Shown here in pieces: positions 25,788-33,936 of a stretch of 64,000 nt of DNA; positions within the stretch are counted from its first letter, which is position 1; each line of letters begins with the position of its first letter. The stretch is from contig JAEYNZ010000045.1 of NCBI GenBank assembly GCA_023412195.1, positions 34,956 to 98,955 on the forward strand, written 5' to 3'. Below the pieces are notes generated by a model. The model saw only the letters and a list, made by a program, of their open reading frames with translations, had not been told where the DNA came from and did no database searches. This DNA is from Bacteroidota bacterium (GTDB lineage: Bacteria > Bacteroidota > Bacteroidia > Bacteroidales > Prolixibacteraceae). The position numbers were made by a program, and so were the translations under genes.

Positions 25788-25882
25788 TTTCCTGGCTCAA
25801 CCATGGGTTTTTCCCTGGCATTTTATTCAAGATTCGACTACCTGCCAAAGCCGCACCAGGTCTATCCCGAATTGAATTTAAT

Positions 25883-25915
25883 ATAGGGATGGTATAGGGA
25901 AGGTATAGAGATGAA
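25883..25915. repeat. 11-base tandem repeat, three copies
   Basis: ATAGGGATGGT, ATAGGGAAGGT and ATAGAGATGAA follow one another without gaps. The period is close to one helical turn. Confidence 0.75.
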
Positions 25916-25996
25916 ACAGGGGAGAAGAGCAGGTTACTGGTTCCTGTGTGCTGGGCCTTTGGTGTTCGGGTACTTGTTGCTGGGTACTTCAGTGCC

Positions 25997-26031
25997 GGGT
26001 GCAGCGTACCCTAATATTTGCAGTTAGGGTA
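25997..26031. repeat. Double-hairpin repeat element, copy A
   Basis: GGGTGC-AGC-GTACCC forms one imperfect hairpin, and TACCCTAA (26007-26014) with TTAGGGTA (26024-26031) forms a perfect 8-bp alternative that shares bases with the first. The first half matches copy B at most positions (pattern GTGCArCGyACCsTAAyATT). Confidence 0.6.
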
Positions 26032-26049
26032 AATAAAATTGGTACGAGA

Positions 26050-26081
26050 GGTGCAACGCACCGTAACATTATAAATGTTTA
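26050..26081. repeat. Double-hairpin repeat element, copy B
   Basis: GGTGC-AAC-GCACC (26050-26062) is a perfect 5-bp hairpin, followed by AACAT (26065-26069) paired with ATGTT (26075-26079). Order and sequence match copy A, 18 bases upstream. Confidence 0.6.
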
Positions 26082-26209
26082 GATATCAGTGTTGAGCGAT
26101 TTTGATGTAAAGGAATACTAAAATCACTGATGATGGATTACATTAATACGCCTGCCAATTCCGGTCCCTGGGCTGGTGATGACGCTCCGTTAGAGCTGGG
26201 AAAGTAGCT

Positions 26210-26271
26210 GGTATTTGAATCAAAACTTAAAGACATAATTCGTATTATAAAGTTTTGGAAGGTATTTGAAT
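26210..26271. repeat. Inverted repeat bounded by 11-base direct repeats
   Basis: GGTATTTGAAT occurs at 26210-26220 and again at 26261-26271. Between them CAAAACTT (26221-26228) and AAGTTTTG (26250-26257) are inverted copies. The layout resembles a very small inserted element with duplicated flanks, or an operator ahead of the esterase gene. Confidence 0.5.
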
Positions 26272-26321
26272 ATCCACAAACTAATTCTACTTTTAATCTT
26301 TCACCTTTAATTTAACTTATC

Positions 26322-27293
26322 ATGACAGATATAATGATGAAAATTTTTAAATCATCCTTTCCGGTTACCATAAGGGTACTTACTGCCTCCTTAGTCTTAT
26401 TTGCCAGCGCTGCCATTGCGCAGGACGGAACGATTTATCCGCTCGAAGCTCCGGCTGAACCGAATGCCATTCCACTTGGCACAGGAAATGTTAAAGGGCA
26501 GGAAGCTCCGGAAACGTGGTTTCAGCAGTGGGGCGACCCGATGGCACGAAATATTTCCAAAGCTACCCTCACCCCTTTCCTGCCTGAACCGGGCAAGGCA
26601 AATGGTACGGCCGTTATAGTGGCCCCCGGGGGTGGATTCCGGTGGCTGTCGATGGGAAATGAAGGCTGGGAAGTGGCAGAAGCACTTGCTGCCCGGGGCA
26701 TTGCAGCCTTTGTTCTGAAATACCGCCTCCATCCTACCCCGGAGTCGCTCGATGACTTCAGTCAATCGATGAACAGAACCTTTGCTGCGGCAGCTGAAAA
26801 CTCCGGTTCTTCCGGGGAAAAAGTAGCACCTGCACCTCCGCGCCCCGACCTTTCCAACCAGCTTCAGGATGCTGAGGCGGCATATAAAATGATTGTGCAG
26901 CGGGCCAAAGAATGGGGTGTTGATATAAACCGGATTGGTATGATGGGCTTTTCTGCGGGGGCAGGCCTTACAATGCATGCCACACTAAACTCCAGCACAA
27001 TGAAACTGGCTTTCATCGCACCGGTCTATGGTGGCATGGGCCCGGTTGAAGTACCAAAGGATGCCCCTCCTATGTTCAACGTTATTGCCACTGATGATTT
27101 CCTTTTTGGTGGTCAGTTCGGAGTAATTAAATCGTGGTATGAGGCAGGAATTCCGGTTGAGTTTCATCTGTACCAGAACGGCGGACATGGTTTCGGACTT
27201 GGAAATCCGGACCGCACCAGTAATCGCTGGTTTGATGCCTTTATACATTGGCTTGATGTCAACAAACTTTTTGTTTCCAAGCAAACTGAGTAA
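26322..27293 (+). CDS. Secreted alpha/beta-hydrolase (esterase/lipase-like)
   Basis: 323 residues. The N-terminus is a signal peptide ending near AAIAQ (about 35); ATGs at 26334 and 26337 would give a more typical shorter signal. The fold is alpha/beta-hydrolase: an oxyanion-type segment VAPGGGFRWLSMGNEGW (about 105-121), nucleophile elbow GFSAG (about 207-211, Ser), an acid near DDFLFG (about 258) and the histidine in NGGHGFG (about 288). Such proteins in Bacteroidota often deacetylate carbohydrates (acetyl-xylan-esterase-like) but the substrate is not determined. A region rich in Ser, Pro and Ala (about 150-185) is inserted before the nucleophile. No operon partner is seen; it stands alone after the repeat stretch. 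Confidence 0.82.
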   Translation: MTDIMMKIFKSSFPVTIRVLTASLVLFASAAIAQDGTIYPLEAPAEPNAIPLGTGNVKGQEAPETWFQQWGDPMARNISKATLTPFLPEPGKANGTAVIVAPGGGFRWLSMGNEGWEVAEALAARGIAAFVLKYRLHPTPESLDDFSQSMNRTFAAAAENSGSSGEKVAPAPPRPDLSNQLQDAEAAYKMIVQRAKEWGVDINRIGMMGFSAGAGLTMHATLNSSTMKLAFIAPVYGGMGPVEVPKDAPPMFNVIATDDFLFGGQFGVIKSWYEAGIPVEFHLYQNGGHGFGLGNPDRTSNRWFDAFIHWLDVNKLFVSKQTE

Positions 27294-27415
27294 AGGGCCA
27301 CAGAGGGTCATCACCTGTTATAAAGCAGGATTGCCACAGCTGATACTGGTTTGGCTTACACTCGTATCAAATTACGTGAATTACTTTATCTCCGGGATAC
27401 TTCACTTTTTTTATT

Positions 27416-27423
27416 TAGCTTTG
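27416..27423 (+). promoter_or_regulatory. Candidate -7 box for the metal efflux genes
   Basis: TAGCTTTG matches TAnnTTTG. No clear TTG lies at the expected distance upstream. It precedes the His-rich protein gene by about 33 bases. Confidence 0.5.
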
Positions 27424-27455
27424 TTATATAACACATACAAATAAAATTCTCAGAG

Positions 27456-27881
27456 TTGGTGAAGGAAATTCAATATAGAAAGATTATTTTGCTTGTGGCA
27501 GGAATTATATTGCTTCTTCACTATGCTGTGCCACATCACCATCATCAGGGTCAGGTTTGTTTAATCACTGAAGAATGCAGGAATTGTGACTTGCCACATG
27601 ATCATCACAACGGCGATCATGATCATCAGGAAGACCCGGAAAATAAATCCAATCATTGTTGCATCAGTGATTTTATCACGGTTTCTCAAAAAAACACCTT
27701 CCGCCAATTAATTTCAGACAGTTCGGAGAATAAAAATTATCAGAATTTTGACAGTATATTAATTTCCTTTGATCCCATTAGATCAACATTTCATACTGTT
27801 TCACCACCACCTGAAATTAATAAATTTTATCCTTTATTTATCAGGTTTTCCATAGGGTTACGGGGCCCTCCTGCAGCATAA
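27456..27881 (+). CDS. Small His-rich exported or membrane-anchored protein
   Basis: 141 residues from a TTG at 27456 (a GTG at 27459 is the next choice). One hydrophobic segment (about 9-24) is a signal peptide or anchor. It is followed by a metal-binding-looking region: AVPHHHHQG, CRNCDLPHDHH and DHDHQEDPE, then a CC pair (about 25-70). The rest (70-141) has no recognised domain. Small proteins of this kind precede heavy-metal RND efflux operons in Bacteroidota and may carry metal to the pump or sense it; that role is inference. The adaptor gene starts about 100 bases downstream. Confidence 0.6.
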   Translation: MVKEIQYRKIILLVAGIILLLHYAVPHHHHQGQVCLITEECRNCDLPHDHHNGDHDHQEDPENKSNHCCISDFITVSQKNTFRQLISDSSENKNYQNFDSILISFDPIRSTFHTVSPPPEINKFYPLFIRFSIGLRGPPAA

Positions 27882-27981
27882 TTAACTGCTTAATTATATA
27901 GTAACTGATAGTATTCCAGGGGGATTTGCAGCCATGGAAAAATCCTACTTTAGATCCGGGTTATAAATAAAACATATTCAT

Positions 27982-29481
27982 ATGAAGTTTCATTTACTTT
28001 TAGCAGGAATGGTTGTTTTTGCCACAACAGCCTGCAATTACCAACAACAGGAAAACAGGCAAGAAGAAGATCATGGCCATGAGCATGAAAAAATTCAGTA
28101 TACAGCATATACAGAAAGCTATGAACTGTTTGCTGAAGCCGACCCATTCATAGTAGGGGAACCGGCGAACATTTTAGCTCATTTTTCAGATATTCCTTCT
28201 TTCAGTCCGGTGGATTCAGGCACGGTTACCGTGGTGCTTTCTATCGGGGAAAATGAAATACATCAGACCCTGGAAGAACCAACCCGGACAGGCATTTACA
28301 GCTTTAGCCTGATACCTGCCAAAGCAGGGACCGGGACATTAAATTTCCAAACCAGCACTGAAAAAATCACTGTTCCAGGGGTGAAGGTATTTTCAAGTCA
28401 TCAGGAGTCACATGAACAGGCCTCTTATAATGAACTTTCCATGGTAAACAAGATTGCCTTTACAAAAGAACAAACATGGAAGACAGAATTTAAAACAGAG
28501 CAGGTAATACAACAACCTTTTGGGCAGGTCATTAAAACGGTAGCTAAAGTGCAGCCCGCAACAGGTAATGAAAAAGTGATTGCGGCGGGAACAGGTGGAA
28601 TCATACTTTATTCAGACAATAACCTTGTTGAAGGAAGGGAAATTGTGCAGGGGCAGATGCTATTCAAAATATCCTCAGGCAGCATGTCTGAGAACAACCT
28701 TGAATTAAGGATTAATAAAGCAAGAAATAATTTTGAAAATGCGCAGGCAGGTTACCTGAGAAAAAAAGAGTTGGCTGTTGATCGAATTGTTTCTGAAAAA
28801 GAATTGCTGGAAGCCAGAACTGTATTTGAAAATTCAAGAGCGGTTTATGAAAACCTTGTCAATAATTTTAGTGATGGAGGCCAAAGTATTTCAAGCCCGT
28901 TGACAGGGTTCCTGAAACAGGTTTTTGTAAAAAACGGCCAGTATGTTGAAGCCGGCCAGACGCTTGCCACTGTTTCACAGGACCAGTCCCTCATCCTGAA
29001 TGCATTTGTGCAACAACAATACAGCGGCCTCTTAACAGGTATAAGTTCTGCAAATATCAGAACCACGGAAAACAATAACATCTATACCTTTGAAGAACTG
29101 AACGGTAAGGTTTTATCCTTTGGGAAAGCGGTAAATAATGACAGCTATCTGATCCCTGTCAGTTTTCAGATTGATAACAAAGCCGGCTTTATACAGGGCA
29201 GCCTTGTTGAAGTTTACCTGAAAGCTGTTACGAATCCGCAGGCAATTACAGTACCCAACACTGCACTGCTGGAGGAACAGGGTCTCTTTTTTGTTTTTGT
29301 GCAGGAAACACCAGAACTATTTGAGAAACGACAGGTGACAACCGGGGCTACAGACGGAATTCAGACCGAAATAACAGCAGGTTTGCAACCGGGAGAGAGG
29401 ATTGTTTCGAGAGGTGCAATACACCTAAAACTTGCCCAGGCATCAGGTGCGCTGGATCCTCATTCAGGGCATGTTCATTAA
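27982..29481 (+). CDS. RND efflux periplasmic adaptor lipoprotein (CusB/CzcB type)
   Basis: 499 residues. A lipoprotein signal (lipobox TTAC, cysteine 18) is followed by a His-rich stretch (DHGHEHEK, about 32-39), an extra beta-sandwich domain (about 45-140) and then the adaptor core: barrel-sandwich halves around an alpha-hairpin (about 235-285, NNLELRINKARNNFENA) and the membrane-fusion beta-barrel (to about 495). The tail ends HSGHVH. Adaptors link the inner membrane pump to the outer membrane channel and, in CusB, pass metal to the pump. The histidine clusters at both ends agree with metal handling. The pump gene begins 19 bases after its stop. Confidence 0.9.
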   Translation: MKFHLLLAGMVVFATTACNYQQQENRQEEDHGHEHEKIQYTAYTESYELFAEADPFIVGEPANILAHFSDIPSFSPVDSGTVTVVLSIGENEIHQTLEEPTRTGIYSFSLIPAKAGTGTLNFQTSTEKITVPGVKVFSSHQESHEQASYNELSMVNKIAFTKEQTWKTEFKTEQVIQQPFGQVIKTVAKVQPATGNEKVIAAGTGGIILYSDNNLVEGREIVQGQMLFKISSGSMSENNLELRINKARNNFENAQAGYLRKKELAVDRIVSEKELLEARTVFENSRAVYENLVNNFSDGGQSISSPLTGFLKQVFVKNGQYVEAGQTLATVSQDQSLILNAFVQQQYSGLLTGISSANIRTTENNNIYTFEELNGKVLSFGKAVNNDSYLIPVSFQIDNKAGFIQGSLVEVYLKAVTNPQAITVPNTALLEEQGLFFVFVQETPELFEKRQVTTGATDGIQTEITAGLQPGERIVSRGAIHLKLAQASGALDPHSGHVH

Positions 29482-29500
29482 CCGCTAACCAAGTAAACTG

Positions 29501-32500
29501 ATGATCGACAATATCATAAAATTTTCACTGAACAACAGGTTCTTTATACTGATCAGTTCATTGCTGCTGCTGGTTTTTGGCACAAAAACAGCACTTGAAA
29601 TGGATATTGATGTGTTTCCTGACCTTACCGCACCTACTGTGGTAGTTATGACCGATGCACATGGTATGGCTCCGGAGGAAGTGGAACAGTTGGTCACTTT
29701 TCCCATTGAAACTGCAGTAAATGGTGCAAGCGGCGTGCGCAGGGTGCGTTCAGTGTCATCACAGGGGTTCTCCTTTGTTTGGGTAGACTTTGACTGGGGA
29801 ACTGAGGTTTACAGGGCGAGGCAGATTATAAGCGAAAAACTGATTGCTGTCAGCGGTCAGATGCCAGGGGGCACAGGCAATCCGGTACTTGCTCCACAAT
29901 CAAGTATAATGGGTGAAATCATGTTCATAGGGCTTACTGCTGATTCGACTGATTTAATGGCTCTGCGCACAATTGCTGAATGGAACATCAAACCATTAAT
30001 ACTGTCAACAGGGGGTGTTTCACAGGTGAGCATCATTGGTGGCGATTACAAGCAGTACCAGGTGATTGCCGATCCTATGAAAATGAGTTTTTACAGTGTT
30101 TCGCTGAAAGAACTCTCCATGGCCTGCAGAAACATTAGTTCCAATTCATCGGGAGGTGTAGTGCGTGATTATGGTAATGAATACATTGTAAGGGGAATTG
30201 GCCGTACATCCGATCTGGAAAAACTGGCAGGTACATATATCAAGTCGTTAAACGGCACACCAGTAAGAATAAACGATGTGGCTTCTGTTACGATCGGCAG
30301 TGCTGTGAAAATGGGCCATGCATCACTGAATGCAAAACCTGCCATTGTTCTGTCGGTGTCAAAGCAACCCAATATCAATACGATTAAAGTTACAGAAATG
30401 ATTGAAGCAAATCTTCAATCGCTTAAAGCAAGCCTTCCTCCCGATATTCATATCAACACGGAAATTTTTCGCCAGGCAGGTTTCATCAGGACTTCAGTAA
30501 ACAATGTTCAGAGAGCCTTGATTGAAGGGGCAATTTTTGTTGTTATTATATTGTTTCTCTTTCTTGGCAGTATCAGAACAACCATTATTTCTCTCATTGC
30601 CATTCCCCTTTCATTGTTGGGAGCAGTGCTGGTCCTTCATATATTAAATTTAAGCATTAACACGATGAGTCTTGGGGGAATGGCCATTGCCATTGGGTCG
30701 CTGGTGGATGATGCCATCATTGATGTGGAGAATGTTTATAAACGGCTAAAAGAAAACAGGATGCTGCCGCCTGATGAAAGAAAGGATTCTTTCACTGTTG
30801 TATTTGAAGCATCCAAAGAGATCAGGGCTTCCATATTAAATGCAACCTTAATAATTATTGTGGCGTTTCTGCCCCTGTTTTTTCTTTCCGGAATGGAAGG
30901 CAGAATGCTGAAACCCCTTGGCATCTCATTTATCGTTTCACTGTCCGTATCGCTGCTGGTAGCTATGACTTTAACTCCCTTGCTTGCAAAAATGATGCTT
31001 TCCAATGAAAGGTATCTCGCAAAAAAGGAAAAGGACAGCTGGCTTTCCAAAAAACTTTCATCGGCATATGAAAAATCCCTGTACTGGGCCCTGCGCCATA
31101 AAAAGACAATCGTAATTCCTGTTCTGGTGCTATTTCTGGTAGCCACCATTATCTTTTCAAATTTTGGAAGAAGTTTTTTACCAGAGTTCAACGAGGGTGC
31201 CTTAACCATTTCGATTGTCACTCAGCCAGGTACATCGCTTGAGGAAAGCAACAGGCTCGGAAACCTTGTTGAAACCGAACTGCTATCGGTACCTGAAGTG
31301 GAAAGTACCACCCGCCGTACCGGACGAGGCGAACTGGACGAACATTCACAAACATCAAACAGTGCTGAAGTAGATGTCAGTTTCTCTTTAAAAGAGCATA
31401 ACCTTGAAACATTTATGTCCGATATCAGGGACAAACTTTCAGGCATTCCCGGCATAGCGTTTACAGTAGGCCAGCCACTTGGTCACCGGATCGACCACAT
31501 GCTTTCAGGTACACGTGCCAACATTGCCATAAAGCTTTTTGGCACCGACCTGAATCAAATGTTTACTTTAGGTAACCAAATAAAAACTGCCATTATTGAT
31601 ATTGAAGGACTGGTAGATGTGAACGTGGAGCAGCAGATTGAAATTCCGCAGATACAAATCCGCGCCAACAGGGAAATGCTTGCTTTTTATGGCATCACTT
31701 TAGAAGAATTCAATCAATTTGTTGAGGTTTCATTTTACGGGGAAAAAATGGCCGACATTTATGAAGGACAGCAGCGTTTCGATTTAATACTGAAAATGGA
31801 TACATTGTACACCCAAAACATGGCAACCATGAAGACCCTGCTTATCGATACGGAAAGCGGTAAGAAAGTTCCGGTTTCCCAGGTTGCAGATATAGTTTCA
31901 GCATCAGGCCCAGGCACCATAAACCGTGAAAATGTCCAGCGTAAACTTGTGATTTCTGCCAATGTTGCCGGAAGTGACTTAAGGAGTGTAGTAGAACAGA
32001 TAAGGGAAAATATCCATTCAGAAATTACTTTACCCGACGGTTACCGCATAGAATATGGCGGGCAGTTTGAAAGTGAAGCAAGTGCATCAAGAACCCTTCT
32101 TCTTACTTCCATTATTGCCCTCTTTGTTGTATTCCTGCTACTTTACCAGGAATTTAAGGATTTTAAGCTTGCGGGTATCATTCTACTCAATCTGCCATTG
32201 GCCCTCATAGGAGGGGTTCTTGCTATTTTCCTGACAAGCAACATCCTGAATATCCCTGCAATCATAGGGTTCATTACCCTGTTTGGAATTGCGACCCGCA
32301 ATGGAATATTGCTGATTTCGCGATACCAGTATTTGCAGGATCAGAACGAGCAAGTGCATGAAACTGTAATTTATGGTTCAAAAGACAGGTTGATCCCCAT
32401 ACTGATGACTGCATTAACAGCTGCACTGGCACTGGTCCCACTTGCTCTGCAGGGTGATCAGTCAGGAAATGAAATTCAGAGTCCGATGGCAAAAGTAATA

Positions 32501-32602
32501 TTGGGAGGGCTGCTTACTTCCACTATATTGAATATTTACATTGTACCTGTTGTTTACAGTGCATTAAACAACCGGGGAATCATTAAAAACAGAACAAAAT
32601 GA
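29501..32602 (+). CDS. Heavy-metal efflux RND transporter (CusA/CzcA family)
   Basis: 1033 residues, a full-length RND pump with 12 membrane segments. Visible landmarks are the first helix (NNRFFILISSLLLLVF), EMDIDVFPDLTAPTVVV at the start of the first porter domain, and the fourth helix motif GGMAIAIGSLVDDAIIDVEN with the acidic proton-relay residues of the heavy-metal branch. Positions matching the three methionines that bind Cu(I)/Ag(I) in E. coli CusA are Ser571, Glu623 and His666 here (by-eye alignment around TQPGTS, SAEVDVS and RIDHMLSG). That argues against Cu(I)/Ag(I) and for a divalent ion such as Zn, Co or Ni. The stop overlaps the next start by four bases. Confidence 0.93.
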   Translation: MIDNIIKFSLNNRFFILISSLLLLVFGTKTALEMDIDVFPDLTAPTVVVMTDAHGMAPEEVEQLVTFPIETAVNGASGVRRVRSVSSQGFSFVWVDFDWGTEVYRARQIISEKLIAVSGQMPGGTGNPVLAPQSSIMGEIMFIGLTADSTDLMALRTIAEWNIKPLILSTGGVSQVSIIGGDYKQYQVIADPMKMSFYSVSLKELSMACRNISSNSSGGVVRDYGNEYIVRGIGRTSDLEKLAGTYIKSLNGTPVRINDVASVTIGSAVKMGHASLNAKPAIVLSVSKQPNINTIKVTEMIEANLQSLKASLPPDIHINTEIFRQAGFIRTSVNNVQRALIEGAIFVVIILFLFLGSIRTTIISLIAIPLSLLGAVLVLHILNLSINTMSLGGMAIAIGSLVDDAIIDVENVYKRLKENRMLPPDERKDSFTVVFEASKEIRASILNATLIIIVAFLPLFFLSGMEGRMLKPLGISFIVSLSVSLLVAMTLTPLLAKMMLSNERYLAKKEKDSWLSKKLSSAYEKSLYWALRHKKTIVIPVLVLFLVATIIFSNFGRSFLPEFNEGALTISIVTQPGTSLEESNRLGNLVETELLSVPEVESTTRRTGRGELDEHSQTSNSAEVDVSFSLKEHNLETFMSDIRDKLSGIPGIAFTVGQPLGHRIDHMLSGTRANIAIKLFGTDLNQMFTLGNQIKTAIIDIEGLVDVNVEQQIEIPQIQIRANREMLAFYGITLEEFNQFVEVSFYGEKMADIYEGQQRFDLILKMDTLYTQNMATMKTLLIDTESGKKVPVSQVADIVSASGPGTINRENVQRKLVISANVAGSDLRSVVEQIRENIHSEITLPDGYRIEYGGQFESEASASRTLLLTSIIALFVVFLLLYQEFKDFKLAGIILLNLPLALIGGVLAIFLTSNILNIPAIIGFITLFGIATRNGILLISRYQYLQDQNEQVHETVIYGSKDRLIPILMTALTAALALVPLALQGDQSGNEIQSPMAKVILGGLLTSTILNIYIVPVVYSALNNRGIIKNRTK

Positions 32603-33771
32603 AACTATACATCACAACTATATTCCTGCTTTCTGCTGTGGGTTCATTTAGCCAGTCCGTACTTGATTCAGTTCTGGTTATGATTGAAAAAAACAATACC
32701 ACCTTATCAGCCTTACGTGAAAACCTGGAGGCAGATAGGATCGGGAATAAAACAGGTCTCTGGCCTTCAAATCCGGAAGCGGAGTTTAATTATCTGCGGG
32801 GTTATCCCAGGGCAATTGGCGACCGCACAGATATAGCCGTCAGGCAGGTATTTGATTTCCCTACCGCTTATGCCTACAAGAGCCAAATTTCTGAACTGAA
32901 AAATGAGCAGGCGGAACTTGTATATGAGCGACAACGGAAAGATATCCTGCATGAAGCCCGCATGATTGTTGCAGAGGTCATTTTACAGAACGCCCTCATC
33001 ACTGATTACAATTTAAGGGCACATCATGCTGGGGAAATAGCAGAATCATACAGGAAGAAGCTTGATGCAGGGGAGGCTAATATTCTGGAATATAACCGGG
33101 CGCAGGTATATTTACTGAATGTATCTAAAAAAACTGAAATAGCTGAAATCGAACGGGATGCCCTGCTTGCAGAGCTTCTGAGGCTGAACGGCGGCCTGCC
33201 GGTTGAATTCAGTGAAAACTTACTTTATCAGCCCCCTGTAACAGGTAATTTTGAGCAGTGGTATGCAATGGCTGAACAAAACAATCCGGTATTGAAGTGG
33301 ATTAGGCAGGAACTTGCCTTAAACCAAAAGCAAAAGCAACTCCAGGTGTCTCAAACCTTGCCCAGGATTTCGGCCGGTTATATGAGCGAAAAAGTTGTTG
33401 GGGAACATTTCCAGGGAGTTACCATGGGAATTTCCATTCCCCTATGGGAAAATAAAAATGCTGTTCGACATGCAAGTGCGAAAATAATTGCAACAGAAAA
33501 ACTTCAGGCAGATGCAAAGCTCCAGTTTTACATTGAAATGAAAACCAGGTATGAAAAAGTGGCAGCACTCCAAAACAGTATAAGTAGTTATGAAAGAATG
33601 CTGGAAACTTTTAACAGCCGTCAGCTGCTTTTGAAGGCCCTTAACAGCGGCGAAATTTCCCTTAATGAATATTTTGTTGAACTGGGACTCTATTATGACA
33701 GCATGAGCAAATTGCATGAAATGAAACATGACATGATTATTGCATGGTTTGAGCTGGTGAGGTTTCAGTAA
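32599..33771 (+). CDS. Outer membrane efflux channel, TolC/CusC family
   Basis: 390 residues with a signal peptide (1-20, ending FSQS). The protein is largely long alpha-helices in two repeats (for example QISELKNEQAELVYERQRKD and EIAEIERDALLAELLRL), as in TolC-type channels, separated by short beta segments. It is at the short end of the family, as is common for Bacteroidota heavy-metal systems. With the adaptor and pump it forms an export conduit across both membranes. The ATG overlaps the pump stop (ATGA), so translation is probably coupled. Confidence 0.9.
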   Translation: MKLYITTIFLLSAVGSFSQSVLDSVLVMIEKNNTTLSALRENLEADRIGNKTGLWPSNPEAEFNYLRGYPRAIGDRTDIAVRQVFDFPTAYAYKSQISELKNEQAELVYERQRKDILHEARMIVAEVILQNALITDYNLRAHHAGEIAESYRKKLDAGEANILEYNRAQVYLLNVSKKTEIAEIERDALLAELLRLNGGLPVEFSENLLYQPPVTGNFEQWYAMAEQNNPVLKWIRQELALNQKQKQLQVSQTLPRISAGYMSEKVVGEHFQGVTMGISIPLWENKNAVRHASAKIIATEKLQADAKLQFYIEMKTRYEKVAALQNSISSYERMLETFNSRQLLLKALNSGEISLNEYFVELGLYYDSMSKLHEMKHDMIIAWFELVRFQ

Positions 33772-33813
33772 ATTTCATTAGATGCTGTTTTAACGACTCT
33801 AATATGTAGCATA

Positions 33814-33847
33814 ATTTTGCCTTAGTGCGGCAAATTTAAGTTTTTTT
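33814..33847 (+). terminator. Terminator after the efflux operon
   Basis: TTTGCC (33816-33821) pairs with GGCAAA (33829-33834) across a seven-base loop, and the pairing continues through A/T bases with one bulge. A run of seven T follows from 33841. It lies between the convergent efflux operon and thiL. Confidence 0.7.
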
Positions 33848-33936
33848 GAACATAACCATCTGATATACAATATTGATAATTTTATATTTTAAAAAGGCGG
33901 ACAAGTCAGGAGTAAATTTCATTACCACTCATCCTG

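Larger units (their letters stand above)
25788..26321. other. Gene-free stretch with small repeats
   Basis: About 530 bases without a credible gene between the lpx terminator and a secreted esterase. It holds an 11-base tandem repeat (25883-25915), two copies of a double-hairpin element (25997-26031 and 26050-26081) and an inverted repeat flanked by 11-base direct repeats (26210-26271), listed separately. It may be the scar of mobile or palindromic repeat elements. Confidence 0.6.

Noticed and set aside
26397..26978. 193-codon minus-strand frame opposite the esterase gene
   Set aside because: Antisense shadow; the plus-strand product has signal peptide and a GFSAG nucleophile elbow.
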